This document shows, piece by piece, positions 50,856 to 59,863 of a DNA stretch of 64,000 nucleotides (its first letter is position 1; every line of letters starts with the position of its first letter). Position numbers and translations under genes: made by a program. The DNA is from an uncultured Arthrobacter sp. (GTDB taxonomy: Bacteria; Actinomycetota; Actinomycetes; Actinomycetales; Micrococcaceae). Location: positions 310,001 to 374,000 of the forward strand of contig NZ_CANLSZ010000002.1 in the NCBI RefSeq assembly GCF_947493765.1, given 5' to 3'. A model generated the notes under the pieces. The model was not told the DNA's origin and searched no databases. It worked only from the letters and a program-made list of their open reading frames with translations.

Positions 50856-52538
50856 GTGGCCCATCTCGAGATCTCCGGTATCGACTACTTCCTCTCCGAC
50901 GGCAGGCAGCTGCTCAATTCGGTGTCCTTCAGGGTGGGGGAGGGTCACAAGACGGCGCTGATCGGACCGAACGGCACCGGCAAGACCACCCTCCTGCGGA
51001 TCATCTCGGGGGAGCTCACCGCGGACGAGGGGGCGGTCACGCGCTCGGGGCAGCTGGGCATCATGCGGCAGTTCGTCGGTCAGGTGCGCGACGGCACGAG
51101 CGTGCGGGATCTGCTGGTCTCGGCGGCACCGCCGGCGCTCGCCGCGGCGGCGCAGCGGGTCGACGACGCCGAACTCGCCATGATGGAGACCGAGGACGAA
51201 CCCACCCAGATGAGATATGCGCAGGCGATCGCCGACTGGGGGGACGCGGGCGGCTACGAGCTCGAGACCATGTGGGACGAGGTCACCATGTCGGCCCTCG
51301 GCATCCCGTTCGACCGCGCCCAGCACAGGGCCGCTGCAACCCTCTCGGGAGGTGAGCAGAAGCGGCTGGTCCTGGAGGCGCTCTTCTCCGGACCCGACGA
51401 CATGCTCCTCCTCGACGAGCCGGACAACTACCTCGATGTCCCGGGCAAGCGCTGGCTGGAGGCGAAGCTCGGGGAGTCGAAGAAATCCGTCCTGTTCGTC
51501 AGCCACGACCGCGAGCTGCTCGCGAACGCCGCCACCCGCATCGTGACGCTCGAGCCCGGGGCCCTCGGGGCGTCGTCGTGGACCCACGGCGGCGGGTTCG
51601 GCACCTATCTGAGGGCGCGCCAGGACCGGAACCTGCGCTTCGAGGAACTCCGGAAGCGCTGGGACGAGGAACACCTCAAGCTCAAGGAACTCGTCACCAT
51701 GTACAAGAACAAGGCGGCCTTCCGGTCCGACATGGCCAACCGGTACCACGCAGCCCAGACACGCCTCGCCCGGTTCCTCGAGGCCGGCCCGCCGGAAGCG
51801 ATCCCCGTGGAGCAGAACGTCTCGATGCGCCTGGCCGGCGGGCGCACGGCCAAACGCGCCGTCGTGGCCCGGAAGCTCGAGCTGACCGGGCTGTTGAAGC
51901 CGTTCAGCACCGAGATCTGGTTCGGTGACCGCGTGGGCGTGCTCGGCTCCAACGGCTCCGGCAAATCGCACTTCCTCCGGCTGCTCGCCGGTGGCGGCTC
52001 GGATCCGGAGGCGGAGCACCTGCCGGTGTCCGACGTCGAGATCGCCGCGGTACCGCACGAGGGGTCCGTGAAGCTCGGCGCGCGGATCCGACCCGGCTTC
52101 TTCGCGCAGACCCATGCGCGGCCGGATCTCCTCGGACGCCCCCTCGTGGACATCCTGCACCGCGGGGACGAGCACCGGTCGGGGCTGGGCCGCGAGGGTG
52201 CCTCCGCCGTGCTCGACCGGTACGGACTCGCCTCCCAGGCGGAGCAGCCCTACGACTCCCTCTCCGGCGGTCAGCAGGCCAGACTGCAGATCCTGCTGCT
52301 CGAGCTCTCCGGTGCCACCCTCCTGCTGCTCGACGAACCGACGGACAATCTCGACCTGCACTCCGCCGAGGCGCTCGAGCACGCGATCGACGCCTTCGAG
52401 GGGACCGTGCTCGCCGTGACCCATGACCGGTGGTTCGCCCGGAGTTTCGAGCGGTTCCTCGTCTTCGGATCCGACGGCGTGGTCTACGAGACCCAGGAGC
52501 CGGTCTGGGACGAGAGCAGGGTCGAGCGGGCGCGCTGA
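50856..52538 (+). CDS. ABC-F family ATP-binding protein
   Basis: 560 residues with two ATPase domains and no membrane part. Domain 1: Walker A GPNGTGKTT, signature LSGGEQKR, Walker B LLLDEPDNYLD. Domain 2: GSNGSGKSH, LSGGQQAR, LLLLDEPTDNLD. The two are joined by a charged coiled linker (EELRKRWDEEHLKLKELV). ABC-F proteins act on the ribosome and some protect against antibiotics; divergence from a MarR gene makes a resistance role worth testing. GTG start; a GACACT hexamer lies six bases upstream. Confidence 0.92.
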   Translation: MAHLEISGIDYFLSDGRQLLNSVSFRVGEGHKTALIGPNGTGKTTLLRIISGELTADEGAVTRSGQLGIMRQFVGQVRDGTSVRDLLVSAAPPALAAAAQRVDDAELAMMETEDEPTQMRYAQAIADWGDAGGYELETMWDEVTMSALGIPFDRAQHRAAATLSGGEQKRLVLEALFSGPDDMLLLDEPDNYLDVPGKRWLEAKLGESKKSVLFVSHDRELLANAATRIVTLEPGALGASSWTHGGGFGTYLRARQDRNLRFEELRKRWDEEHLKLKELVTMYKNKAAFRSDMANRYHAAQTRLARFLEAGPPEAIPVEQNVSMRLAGGRTAKRAVVARKLELTGLLKPFSTEIWFGDRVGVLGSNGSGKSHFLRLLAGGGSDPEAEHLPVSDVEIAAVPHEGSVKLGARIRPGFFAQTHARPDLLGRPLVDILHRGDEHRSGLGREGASAVLDRYGLASQAEQPYDSLSGGQQARLQILLLELSGATLLLLDEPTDNLDLHSAEALEHAIDAFEGTVLAVTHDRWFARSFERFLVFGSDGVVYETQEPVWDESRVERAR

Positions 52539-52554
52539 CCCGGCCGTCCACACC

Positions 52555-52614
52555 CTGTCCACAGGGTTATCCCCAATCGGTGGACAACTCGGCCCGGAAC
52601 GGCGCCGATTGGGG
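52555..52614. promoter_or_regulatory. DnaA-box-like cluster and inverted repeat
   Basis: Three one-mismatch DnaA boxes lie within 33 bases: CTGTCCACA (52555-52563), TTATCCCCA (52567-52575) and, inverted, GGTGGACAA (52579-52587). The last overlaps an inverted repeat CCCCAATCGG (52571-52580) / CCGATTGGGG (52605-52614), which could also serve as the ABC-F terminator. Confidence 0.5.
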
Positions 52615-52632
52615 GCCGCGACGCCGCCAGCC

Positions 52633-52638
52633 TACGGT
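52633..52638 (+). promoter_or_regulatory. -10 hexamer six bases before the MFS gene
   Basis: TACGGT followed after six bases by the GTG at 52645. GAGGA falls directly against the start codon, too close to work as a ribosome site, so a leaderless message is likely. Confidence 0.55.
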
Positions 52639-52644
52639 TGAGGA

Positions 52645-53865
52645 GTGAAACCAGCCGTCCATGCCGCCACGATCGCCACCTATGTCATCTTCGGCCTCAA
52701 CGGACTGGTCTTCGCGAGCTGGGCGTCACGGATCCCCGCGGCGTCGGGAACCCTGGGGCTGAGTTCCGGCCAGACCGGCGGTCTGCTCCTGGTGGCGGCA
52801 ATCGGCTCGGTCATCTCCCTGCCCCTCGCGGGGCTCATCGCGGCCCGCTTCGGTACTGCCGACACCGTGCGCATCGGAGGCACTGCGGCGGCACTCGGTG
52901 CATGCGCGGTGGCCCTGGGCCTCGCGCTCGTCTCCGTGCCGGTGGCCGCGGCGGGGCTGTTCCTGTTCGGCTGCGGGGTCGCCCTGTGGGACGTGGGACA
53001 GAACATCGAGGGGGCGGCGGTGGAGCGGGCGCTGAACAGGACCATCATGCCGCGGTTCCACGCCGCCTTCAGCGGCGGCGCCTTCGCGGGGGCGCTGGTG
53101 GGAGCCGGCCTGTCGGCGCTGGACATCTCCTTCTCCGCGCACCTGGTCGTCGTCGCCGCCCTCAGCGTCACCGTCTCGCTCTGGGTCCCGCGGTCCTTCC
53201 TGCCCGAGCGGCCCACGGACCGTCCCTCCTCGACGCCGGAGGCCACCGGTCGCCGTCCCGGCGGCCTGGGTGCGTGGGGAGAATCCCGCACGCTGCTGCT
53301 GGGCCTCGTGGTGCTGGGTGCCGCCCTCACGGAGGGGGCGGCCAACGACTGGGTGGCGAAGGCGAGCGTGGACGGACTGGGCACCACGGAGAGTGCCGGC
53401 GCCATCATGTTCGCCGTCTTCGTCGCCTCGATGACCCTGGTGCGCTTCGTGGGCGGTGCCGTGATCGACCACTTCGGCCGGGTCCGGGTCCTCCAGGCGA
53501 GTCTCGGCTCCTCCCTCGTGGGACTCGTCCTGTTCGTCGTCGCGCCCACCGTCCCCCTGGCCGCCGTCGGTGCGATCCTGTGGGGTGCGGGTGCGGCACT
53601 CGGCTTCCCCATGGGCATGTCGGCAGCCGCCGACGACCCCGAGCGGGCCGCCGCACGCGTCTCGGTGGTCTCCACGGTCGGCTACACCGCGTTCCTCGCC
53701 GGCCCGCCGCTCCTCGGCTTCCTCGGCGACCTCGTGGGCATCCGTACGGCGCTCCTGGCGGTCGGCGTCGCGGTCCTCGCATCCTTCGTCGTGGCCCCGG
53801 CGGCCCGCGAGCGCCCGCCCCGGTCCGTCGATCCGCTGCCCGGGATTCCCGACCGTAATCCCTAG
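52645..53865 (+). CDS. MFS transporter
   Basis: 406 residues, twelve membrane helices in two halves with a basic central loop (FLPERPTDRPSSTPEATGRRPG). The N-terminal half begins IATYVIFGLNGLVFASWASRIPA, typical of the YbjJ-like branch of the major facilitator superfamily. Conserved RFGTADTVRIGG after helix 2. Substrate unknown. It is downstream of ABC-F but appears to have its own promoter. Confidence 0.88.
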   Translation: MKPAVHAATIATYVIFGLNGLVFASWASRIPAASGTLGLSSGQTGGLLLVAAIGSVISLPLAGLIAARFGTADTVRIGGTAAALGACAVALGLALVSVPVAAAGLFLFGCGVALWDVGQNIEGAAVERALNRTIMPRFHAAFSGGAFAGALVGAGLSALDISFSAHLVVVAALSVTVSLWVPRSFLPERPTDRPSSTPEATGRRPGGLGAWGESRTLLLGLVVLGAALTEGAANDWVAKASVDGLGTTESAGAIMFAVFVASMTLVRFVGGAVIDHFGRVRVLQASLGSSLVGLVLFVVAPTVPLAAVGAILWGAGAALGFPMGMSAAADDPERAAARVSVVSTVGYTAFLAGPPLLGFLGDLVGIRTALLAVGVAVLASFVVAPAARERPPRSVDPLPGIPDRNP

Positions 53866-53886
53866 GTCCGGTACGCCCTGCAGTTC

Positions 53887-53892
53887 TACCCT
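53887..53892 (+). promoter_or_regulatory. -10 hexamer six bases before the DrrA-like gene
   Basis: TACCCT followed after exactly six bases by the ATG at 53899, no ribosome site. Candidate leaderless promoter for the exporter and two-component cluster. Confidence 0.6.
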
Positions 53893-53898
53893 TGACAC

Positions 53899-54942
53899 AT
53901 GGCAATCATCGAGGCAGCGGGTCTGGAGAAGACCTATTCCAGCAAGACCGGCCCCGTTCATGCCCTCGCCGGCATGGATCTCTCCGTGCCCGAGGGCACG
54001 GTCAAGGCGCTGCTGGGTCCCAACGGGGCGGGCAAGACCACCGTGGTGAAGATCCTCACCACCCTCATCCAGCCGACGGCCGGAAGCGCCCGGGTGGACG
54101 GCCTCGACGTGCTGCGCCACCCGAAGGCGGTCCGCCGGATCATCGGCGTCTCCGGCCAGTACTCGGCCGTGGACGAGAATCTGACCGGCTTCGAGAATCT
54201 CGACATGGTGGGACGCCTCTACCACCTCGGGGCGAGCGCCTCCAGGCGCAGGGCGCAGGAGCTGATCGACCAGTTCGAGCTCACGGAGGCCGGCAACCGG
54301 CCGGTGAAGGGCTTCTCGGGAGGCATGCGGCGGCGCATCGACCTGGCGGGTGCGCTCGTCATCCGGCCGAAGATCCTCTTCCTGGACGAGCCGACCACGG
54401 GACTCGACCCGAGGAGCCGGATCTCCCTCTGGGGCATCATCAAGGACCTCGTCCGCGACGGGACCACACTGCTCCTGACCACGCAGTACCTGGAGGAGGC
54501 CGACCAGCTCTCCGACGACATCGTGGTGATCGACGGCGGCAGGGCCATCGCCGAGGGCACCTCGGACGAACTCAAGGCGCAGATCGGCGGGCACCGCGCC
54601 TCGGTGTCGCTCCTGGAGCAGGCGGACGCCCCCACGGCCCGCGCCGTGCTCGGTCGCCACGGCGACGGCGAGCCCGTGACGGGGGACGACGGCCGCAGCA
54701 TCGAGGTCGCGGTCAGCGACGGACCACTGGCCCTGCAGCTCATCCTGGCCGAGCTGGAGGAGGCCGGTGTCGCACTGCACGACGCCGGCATGCGGCGCCC
54801 GAGCCTCGACGACGTCTTCCTGACACTCACGGGCCGGCGCGCCGAGGACAGCACCACCAGCACAGCCAGCACAGCCAGCACCACCAGCACCACCAGCTCG
54901 GACAGCACCGACGGCACTGCAGGGAAGGAGACCGCGGCATGA
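53899..54942 (+). CDS. ABC exporter ATPase, DrrA-like
   Basis: 347 residues. Walker A LGPNGAGKTT, signature FSGGMRRRIDLA, Walker B ILFLDEPTTGLDP, then the DrrA-type C-terminal region (LDDVFLTLTGRRAED). The final 30 residues are Thr/Ser/Ala repeats encoded by a 9-base-type repeat near 54848-54900. Members of this family export antibiotics or lipids. It is coupled to its permease by an ATGA overlap. Confidence 0.92.
   Translation: MAIIEAAGLEKTYSSKTGPVHALAGMDLSVPEGTVKALLGPNGAGKTTVVKILTTLIQPTAGSARVDGLDVLRHPKAVRRIIGVSGQYSAVDENLTGFENLDMVGRLYHLGASASRRRAQELIDQFELTEAGNRPVKGFSGGMRRRIDLAGALVIRPKILFLDEPTTGLDPRSRISLWGIIKDLVRDGTTLLLTTQYLEEADQLSDDIVVIDGGRAIAEGTSDELKAQIGGHRASVSLLEQADAPTARAVLGRHGDGEPVTGDDGRSIEVAVSDGPLALQLILAELEEAGVALHDAGMRRPSLDDVFLTLTGRRAEDSTTSTASTASTTSTTSSDSTDGTAGKETAA
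54848..54900 (+). repeat. Short Ser-Thr codon repeat at the end of the DrrA-like gene
   Basis: Units such as AGCACAGCC and AGCACCACC repeat about five times in frame, giving S-T-A and S-T-T triplets in the C-terminal tail. Confidence 0.7.
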
Positions 54943-55811
54943 GTGTCGTGACCCCGAAGGACCGGCGACCACGGCCCGGGCGGACCGGCGTGCCGGAGGA
55001 CGCGACCACCGAGGCACCCCTGGCGCTGTGGTTCTCCGACGGGTGGATCGTCACCCGGCGCAATCTCACGAAGCTGAAACGCTCGCCCGACATGCTGGTC
55101 TTCGCGGTGCTCCAGCCGATCATGTTCGTGCTGCTCTTCAGCCAGATCTACGGCGGGTCCATCGAGGTGGAGGGCAGCGACTACACGCAGTACCTCATGG
55201 CGGGGATCTTCGCGCAGACCGTGATCTTCGGCTCGACGTTCTCGGGGTCGGCGATGGCCCAGGATCTCAAGGACGGCATCATCGACCGCTTCAGGACGCT
55301 GCCCATGAGCTCCTCGGCGGTCCTGATCGGGCGCACCAACAGCGATCTGGTCCTCAACACGCTCTCGGTGGTCATCATGATGGGCACAGGGTTCCTGGTG
55401 GGGTGGCGCGTCACCACCGACGCGGGAAGCGCGCTCGCCGGCGTCGGGCTCCTGCTGCTGTTCTCCTACGCCTTCAGCTGGGTCATGGCGCTGCTGGGCA
55501 TGTCGGTGAAGTCGCCGGAGGTCATCAACAACGCGTCCTTCATGATCCTGTTCCCGCTGACGTTCATCTCGAACGCGTTCGTGCAGCCGCAGAACCTGCC
55601 GGGCCCCCTGGAGACCTTCGCCAACTGGAATCCGGTCTCGGCGCTCGTCCAGGCGGTACGCGAGCTGTTCGGCAACACGGGCTCCGTGCCGGTGCCCGAC
55701 GCCTGGCCCATGCAGAACGCCCTGCCGATGGTCCTGGTGGGCATCGTCCTGCTGCTGGTGGTCTTCGTCCCCCTGTGCATCCGGAAGTTCGCCTCGATCA
55801 GCTCGAGATGA
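54939..55811 (+). CDS. ABC-2 type permease, DrrB-like
   Basis: 290 residues with six membrane helices, for example MLVFAVLQPIMFVLLFSQIYGG and MILFPLTFISNAFV. The segment FANWNPVSALVQAVRELFG is the ABC-2 signature near the last helix. It forms an exporter with the ATPase before it. Confidence 0.92.
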   Translation: MSVVTPKDRRPRPGRTGVPEDATTEAPLALWFSDGWIVTRRNLTKLKRSPDMLVFAVLQPIMFVLLFSQIYGGSIEVEGSDYTQYLMAGIFAQTVIFGSTFSGSAMAQDLKDGIIDRFRTLPMSSSAVLIGRTNSDLVLNTLSVVIMMGTGFLVGWRVTTDAGSALAGVGLLLLFSYAFSWVMALLGMSVKSPEVINNASFMILFPLTFISNAFVQPQNLPGPLETFANWNPVSALVQAVRELFGNTGSVPVPDAWPMQNALPMVLVGIVLLLVVFVPLCIRKFASISSR

Positions 55812-55957
55812 CGTCCGCCGTCCTCCGAAAGAGGTACGCCGCAGCGCGCGGAGATCATCCCCGGGGCCGGTTACCGCCGGCAGCTCCGGGCCTACTGTGG
55901 ACGGAGTACATGTATCAGCGGGAGACCCCGCGAGCCGCCGACCCGAAGGAACGTCCC

Positions 55958-56932
55958 ATGATCGAGGCCCAGGCCCTGTCCAAGCGGTACGGCGCGAAAA
56001 CAGCCGTGGACGCCGTCTCGTTCACCGTGCAGCCCGGGAAGGTGACCGGGTTCCTCGGTCCGAACGGTGCGGGCAAGTCCACGACCATGCGCATGATCGT
56101 CGGCCTCGACAGTCCCAGCGGCGGCCACGTCACGGTGAACGGAGCGCGCTATGCGACGCACCGGGCGCCGTTGCGCGAGGTGGGAGCGCTGCTGGACGCC
56201 AAGGCCGTCCACACGAAGCGCTCGGCCTACAACCACCTCCGTGCCATGGCCGCCACGCACGGCATCCCGAACAGCCGCGTCAAGGAGGTCATCGATCTCA
56301 CGGGCCTGGGTCCTGTGGCGAAGAAGCGCGTGGGTGGTTTCTCCCTCGGCATGGGCCAGCGCCTGGGCATCGCCGCGGCGCTCCTGGGAGATCCCCACAC
56401 CGTGATCCTTGACGAGCCGGTCAACGGGCTCGATCCCGAGGGCGTGCAGTGGGTCCGGCACCTCGCCAAGGGTCTCGCGTCGGAGGGCCGCACGGTCTTC
56501 CTGTCCTCGCACCTCATGTCGGAGATGGCGCAGACGGCGGATCACCTGATCGTCATCGGTCGCGGACGCATCATCGCCGACGCCCCCATCCAGTCGATCA
56601 TCGACGGCCAGGGCAGGGCGCGCGTCCGGGTCCGCGCCGATCGTCCGCAGGATCTGCTCGGCAGCCTTGCTGGAGACGGTGTGACCTCGCAGGTCCTCGA
56701 ACCCGAACTGATCGAGATCACCGGGGTGGAGCCGCGCCGTATCGCGGAGATCGCCCTGCGTGAGAGGGTCCTGGTCTACGAACTGACACCCCTGCAGGTC
56801 TCCCTCGAGGACGCCTACATGCAGCTCACCCAGGGTGAGGTCGAGTACCACTCCGGTGACCCGGCTGCGACCCCGGACTCCGGTGCCGAGGAACCCGCAT
56901 CGATCGCTACATCCGTAGAGAAAGGACGCTGA
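55958..56932 (+). CDS. ABC transporter ATPase (second exporter)
   Basis: 324 residues. Walker A LGPNGAGKST, signature FSLGMGQRLGIA (variant of LSGGQ), Walker B TVILDEPVNGLDP. This is the BcrA/bacitracin-type ATPase pattern common next to ABC-2 permeases and two-component systems. The ATG at 55958 has AAGGA upstream; the open frame before it overlaps the DrrB-like gene antisensibly. It is 146 bases from the first exporter and two bases from its permease. Confidence 0.92.
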   Translation: MIEAQALSKRYGAKTAVDAVSFTVQPGKVTGFLGPNGAGKSTTMRMIVGLDSPSGGHVTVNGARYATHRAPLREVGALLDAKAVHTKRSAYNHLRAMAATHGIPNSRVKEVIDLTGLGPVAKKRVGGFSLGMGQRLGIAAALLGDPHTVILDEPVNGLDPEGVQWVRHLAKGLASEGRTVFLSSHLMSEMAQTADHLIVIGRGRIIADAPIQSIIDGQGRARVRVRADRPQDLLGSLAGDGVTSQVLEPELIEITGVEPRRIAEIALRERVLVYELTPLQVSLEDAYMQLTQGEVEYHSGDPAATPDSGAEEPASIATSVEKGR

Positions 56933-56934
56933 CC

Positions 56935-57822
56935 ATGGCGACATCGACCCAGCCCGCCCACGCCGAGCGAGGCTCGCACCGCCCACGCACCTCAGGGCCG
57001 GGCGTCACCTTCGGCCGGGTGCTGAAGTCGGAGTGGATCAAGGTCACCACGGTCCCGTCGACCGTCATCCTCATCATCTCGACGGTCGTGGTGATGGTGG
57101 GGCTCGCGGCGCTCTTCGCCTGGAGCATGTCCCTCACCGCGGAGGCACTGAGCGATCCGGACTTCCCGGCGGAGTTCCAGGCCCCCGCCGAGGGGCCCGG
57201 CAGCCCGGGTTTCGATGCGCTCATGGCACCCTCGTCGGGCCTGATCTTCGGCCAGCTGCTCATCGCCGCACTGGCGGTGGTGCTGATCGCGTCGGAGTGG
57301 ACCACCGGCATGATCCGCTCCACCATGGTGGCCGTGCCCAGGCGCACGCCGGCACTCCTCGCGAAGACCCTCGTGGTCGCCGTCGTGGCCTTCGCGGTGG
57401 GTCTCGGCAGCGCGCTGCTCTCCTATCTCGTCGCCCAGCCGATCCTGCGCGGTGAGGACATCGACTTCGCGATCACGAAGGACGGCGTCCTGGCGAGCAT
57501 CATCAACACCGGCACCTTCCTGGCGCTCGTGGCCATCATCTCCATGGCCATCGGGATCCTGCTCCGGAACACGGCAGGTGGTGTCGTCACGGCCGTCGGC
57601 CTCTTCTTCGTGCTGCCGCTGATCGTCCAGCTGCTCTCGGGCCTGGCCGACTGGATCCCGGATGCGGCGCGCTTCCTCCCCGGCGACGCAGGGAACCAGA
57701 TGGTGAGCATCACAACCCTGGAGGGCGACCTCACGCAGTGGGAGGGCGGTCTCGTCATGGGGGCGTGGGCCCTGATCCTCCTGGTCGTGGCGCTGCTCGT
57801 CGCGAAGAAGCGGGACGTCTAG
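56935..57822 (+). CDS. ABC-2 type permease (second exporter)
   Basis: 295 residues, about six membrane helices. The first is VILIISTVVVMVGLAALFAW after LKSEWIKVTTVPST, a typical ABC-2 permease start. IASEWTTGMIRSTMVAVPRR is also typical. Partner of the ATPase two bases upstream. The next gene, a histidine kinase, begins 23 bases downstream. Confidence 0.9.
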   Translation: MATSTQPAHAERGSHRPRTSGPGVTFGRVLKSEWIKVTTVPSTVILIISTVVVMVGLAALFAWSMSLTAEALSDPDFPAEFQAPAEGPGSPGFDALMAPSSGLIFGQLLIAALAVVLIASEWTTGMIRSTMVAVPRRTPALLAKTLVVAVVAFAVGLGSALLSYLVAQPILRGEDIDFAITKDGVLASIINTGTFLALVAIISMAIGILLRNTAGGVVTAVGLFFVLPLIVQLLSGLADWIPDAARFLPGDAGNQMVSITTLEGDLTQWEGGLVMGAWALILLVVALLVAKKRDV

Positions 57823-57845
57823 GCGTTCGTGAGCCGGTCCCGTCC

Positions 57846-59165
57846 ATGAGCACCAGACCCCCGGTGACGGAGGCGGCCGGGCGAAGCGGCGCGGTCTCCT
57901 TCACCGAGCTCAATGCGCGCCGGCTGGGACCCGTGCGGCGGTACTTCCGCACCCGACCCCGCGCCATGGACGCCGTCGTCGTCCTCGCCTTCCTGGTCCT
58001 GACCCTGCCCGACGCCGTGATCATGGCGGCCGGCGAGGGGGCCTGGTGGGCTCTGGCGGGCGTCGTCCTGGCCGGGAGCGCCCTGGTGTTCCGCCGGTCG
58101 AGGCCCCTGGCGGTGCTGGCGTTCGTCGCCGTCCTCGATCTGCCGCTGAGCTTCCTCACCGAGGGCGTGGGGAGCAGTGGTGCGGCCACGGCCTTCGCCC
58201 TGTACTCGGTGGCCGCGGCCCATCCGCTGCGCCGTGCGTTCACCGCCTCGGTTGCCGCCGCGGCACTGTCCGTCGCTGCCGTCCTGCTCCTGCCCTCCAC
58301 CGCGTTCGCCGAGGCACCCTGGGTGGTCTGGCTGGTGGCCGGTTTCGTGGTGATGATCCTCGCTGCGGCCGCCGGGATCGGCATCACCGTGCGGCGCGAC
58401 CGCGAGCACGAGCGGGAGTTGCGCGACTGGGCGGCACGCAACGCGGAGCTGGCATCCGCCGGGGAGCGCACGCGGATCGCCCGGGAGATGCACGACGTCG
58501 TCGCCCACTCACTCACGGTCATGGTGGCCCTCTCGGACGGCGCGGCCGTCGTCATGAAGCGCGATCCCGCACGAGCCGAGGCCGTGCTGGGGGAGCTCTC
58601 CGCCGCCGGGCGGACCGCGCTCGCGGACATGCGCCGCGTGCTCGGTCTGCTCCGGGCGGACGGCGGCGCTCCGGCACCCCTGCCGGCATCGAGTTCCGTG
58701 ACCCAGCTCCTCGACGGCTTCAGGGCGGCAGGTCTACCGCTGCGGGTGACCACCAGCGGCCCGCTCCTGCCCGAGGATCCTGCCTTCCAGCTCACCATGT
58801 ACCGGATCCTGCAGGAGTCGCTCACCAACGTCCTGCGCTACGGCAAGGGCGTTACGCTGGTGGACATCCGGATCACGAGGACCGGACGGACGGTCACGCT
58901 GCGCGTCGCGGACGACGGCGGAAGCCCCATGGAGCCTCTCGCCTCGCTCGGCTCCGGCCAGGGTCTCGAGGGCATGCGCGAGCGCGCAGCGATCTACGCG
59001 GGCTCCGTGGAGTGCGGTCGCAGGCCCTCCGGCGGCTGGGTGGTGGACGTGCAGCTGACGATCCCCGACGGCGAGTCGGGGAACCAACGGGGGAACGAGA
59101 AGGATGACCACGCAGCAGACCATGCGGTCCGGCCCGGATACGCCGATCAGGGTTCTGCTCGCTGA
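57846..59165 (+). CDS. Sensor histidine kinase, NarL/DesK-type
   Basis: 439 residues. Four to five membrane helices in the first 180, without a large outside domain. Dimerisation box REMHDVVAHSLTVMVALSDG with phospho-acceptor His216, and the ATPase N-box MYRILQESLTNVLRYG with G-box GSGQGLEGMRERA. This intramembrane-sensing layout next to ABC exporters often responds to cell-envelope stress or drugs. Its last 62 bases overlap the response regulator gene. Confidence 0.93.
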   Translation: MSTRPPVTEAAGRSGAVSFTELNARRLGPVRRYFRTRPRAMDAVVVLAFLVLTLPDAVIMAAGEGAWWALAGVVLAGSALVFRRSRPLAVLAFVAVLDLPLSFLTEGVGSSGAATAFALYSVAAAHPLRRAFTASVAAAALSVAAVLLLPSTAFAEAPWVVWLVAGFVVMILAAAAGIGITVRRDREHERELRDWAARNAELASAGERTRIAREMHDVVAHSLTVMVALSDGAAVVMKRDPARAEAVLGELSAAGRTALADMRRVLGLLRADGGAPAPLPASSSVTQLLDGFRAAGLPLRVTTSGPLLPEDPAFQLTMYRILQESLTNVLRYGKGVTLVDIRITRTGRTVTLRVADDGGSPMEPLASLGSGQGLEGMRERAAIYAGSVECGRRPSGGWVVDVQLTIPDGESGNQRGNEKDDHAADHAVRPGYADQGSAR

Positions 59166-59811
59166 CGACCAGCCCCTGCTGAGGATGGGCTTCCGACTCA
59201 TCCTCGAGGGTGAGTCGGACCTGGAGATCGCCGGTGAGGCGTGCACCGGTGACGAGGCGGTGAGGCTCTCGGCCCAGCTCCGCCCCGACGTCGTCCTCAT
59301 GGATGTACGGATGCCGCGTGGTGACGGGATCGAGGCCACCCGTCAGATCACGGCGTCGGGCTCGTGCTCGCGCATCATCATCCTGACCACGTTCGATCTG
59401 GACGAGTACGCCTTCGCCGGCCTGCAGGCCGGGGCATCGGCGTTCCTGCTGAAGGACGTGGCGCCGCAGGAACTGGTCCAGGCGGTGCGGGTCGTCGCGA
59501 GCGGTGACGCCGTCGTGGCGCCCCGTGTCACCCAGCGACTGCTCGAGACCTACGTCCGCTCGCTTCCACCGGCCACCGCGACGGTGCGGGATCCGCGGCT
59601 CGCCGAACTGACGCCGCGTGAGAACGAGGTGCTGCAGGCCGTTGCCGGAGGCCTCTCCAACGCCGAACTCGCTGCGACCTTCTTCCTGTCCGAGGCCACC
59701 ATCAAGACGCATGTGCGACGGATCCTCACGAAGCTCGGCCTGCGGGACCGCGTGCAGGCCGTGGTGTTCGCCTACGAGAACGGGATCGTCGTACCGGGTC
59801 CCGGGACCTGA
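59104..59811 (+). CDS. NarL/LuxR-family response regulator
   Basis: 235 residues. Receiver domain with acidic pair DDQ at 21-22, phospho-acceptor Asp67 (DVVLMDVRMP) and the lysine in FLLKDVAP. LuxR-type DNA-binding domain: LTPRENEVLQAVAGGLSNAELAA and SEATIKTHVRRILTKLGLRDR. Pairs with the histidine kinase. The ATG at 59104 has GAGAAGG directly upstream, so the 62-base overlap with the kinase gene appears genuine. Confidence 0.94.
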   Translation: MTTQQTMRSGPDTPIRVLLADDQPLLRMGFRLILEGESDLEIAGEACTGDEAVRLSAQLRPDVVLMDVRMPRGDGIEATRQITASGSCSRIIILTTFDLDEYAFAGLQAGASAFLLKDVAPQELVQAVRVVASGDAVVAPRVTQRLLETYVRSLPPATATVRDPRLAELTPRENEVLQAVAGGLSNAELAATFFLSEATIKTHVRRILTKLGLRDRVQAVVFAYENGIVVPGPGT

Positions 59812-59863
59812 GAGTGCCTGTACCGTCCGATCAGGGCGTCGACGCGGATCCGACCCGCATGGG

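Noticed and set aside
49722-52562. 946-residue minus-strand frame opposite the MetF-like and ABC-F genes
   Set aside because: Spans several genes and a terminator in antisense and has no domain.
52726-55017. 763-residue minus-strand frame opposite the MFS and DrrA-like genes
   Set aside because: Antisense frame with no recognisable domain; both plus-strand genes are clear.
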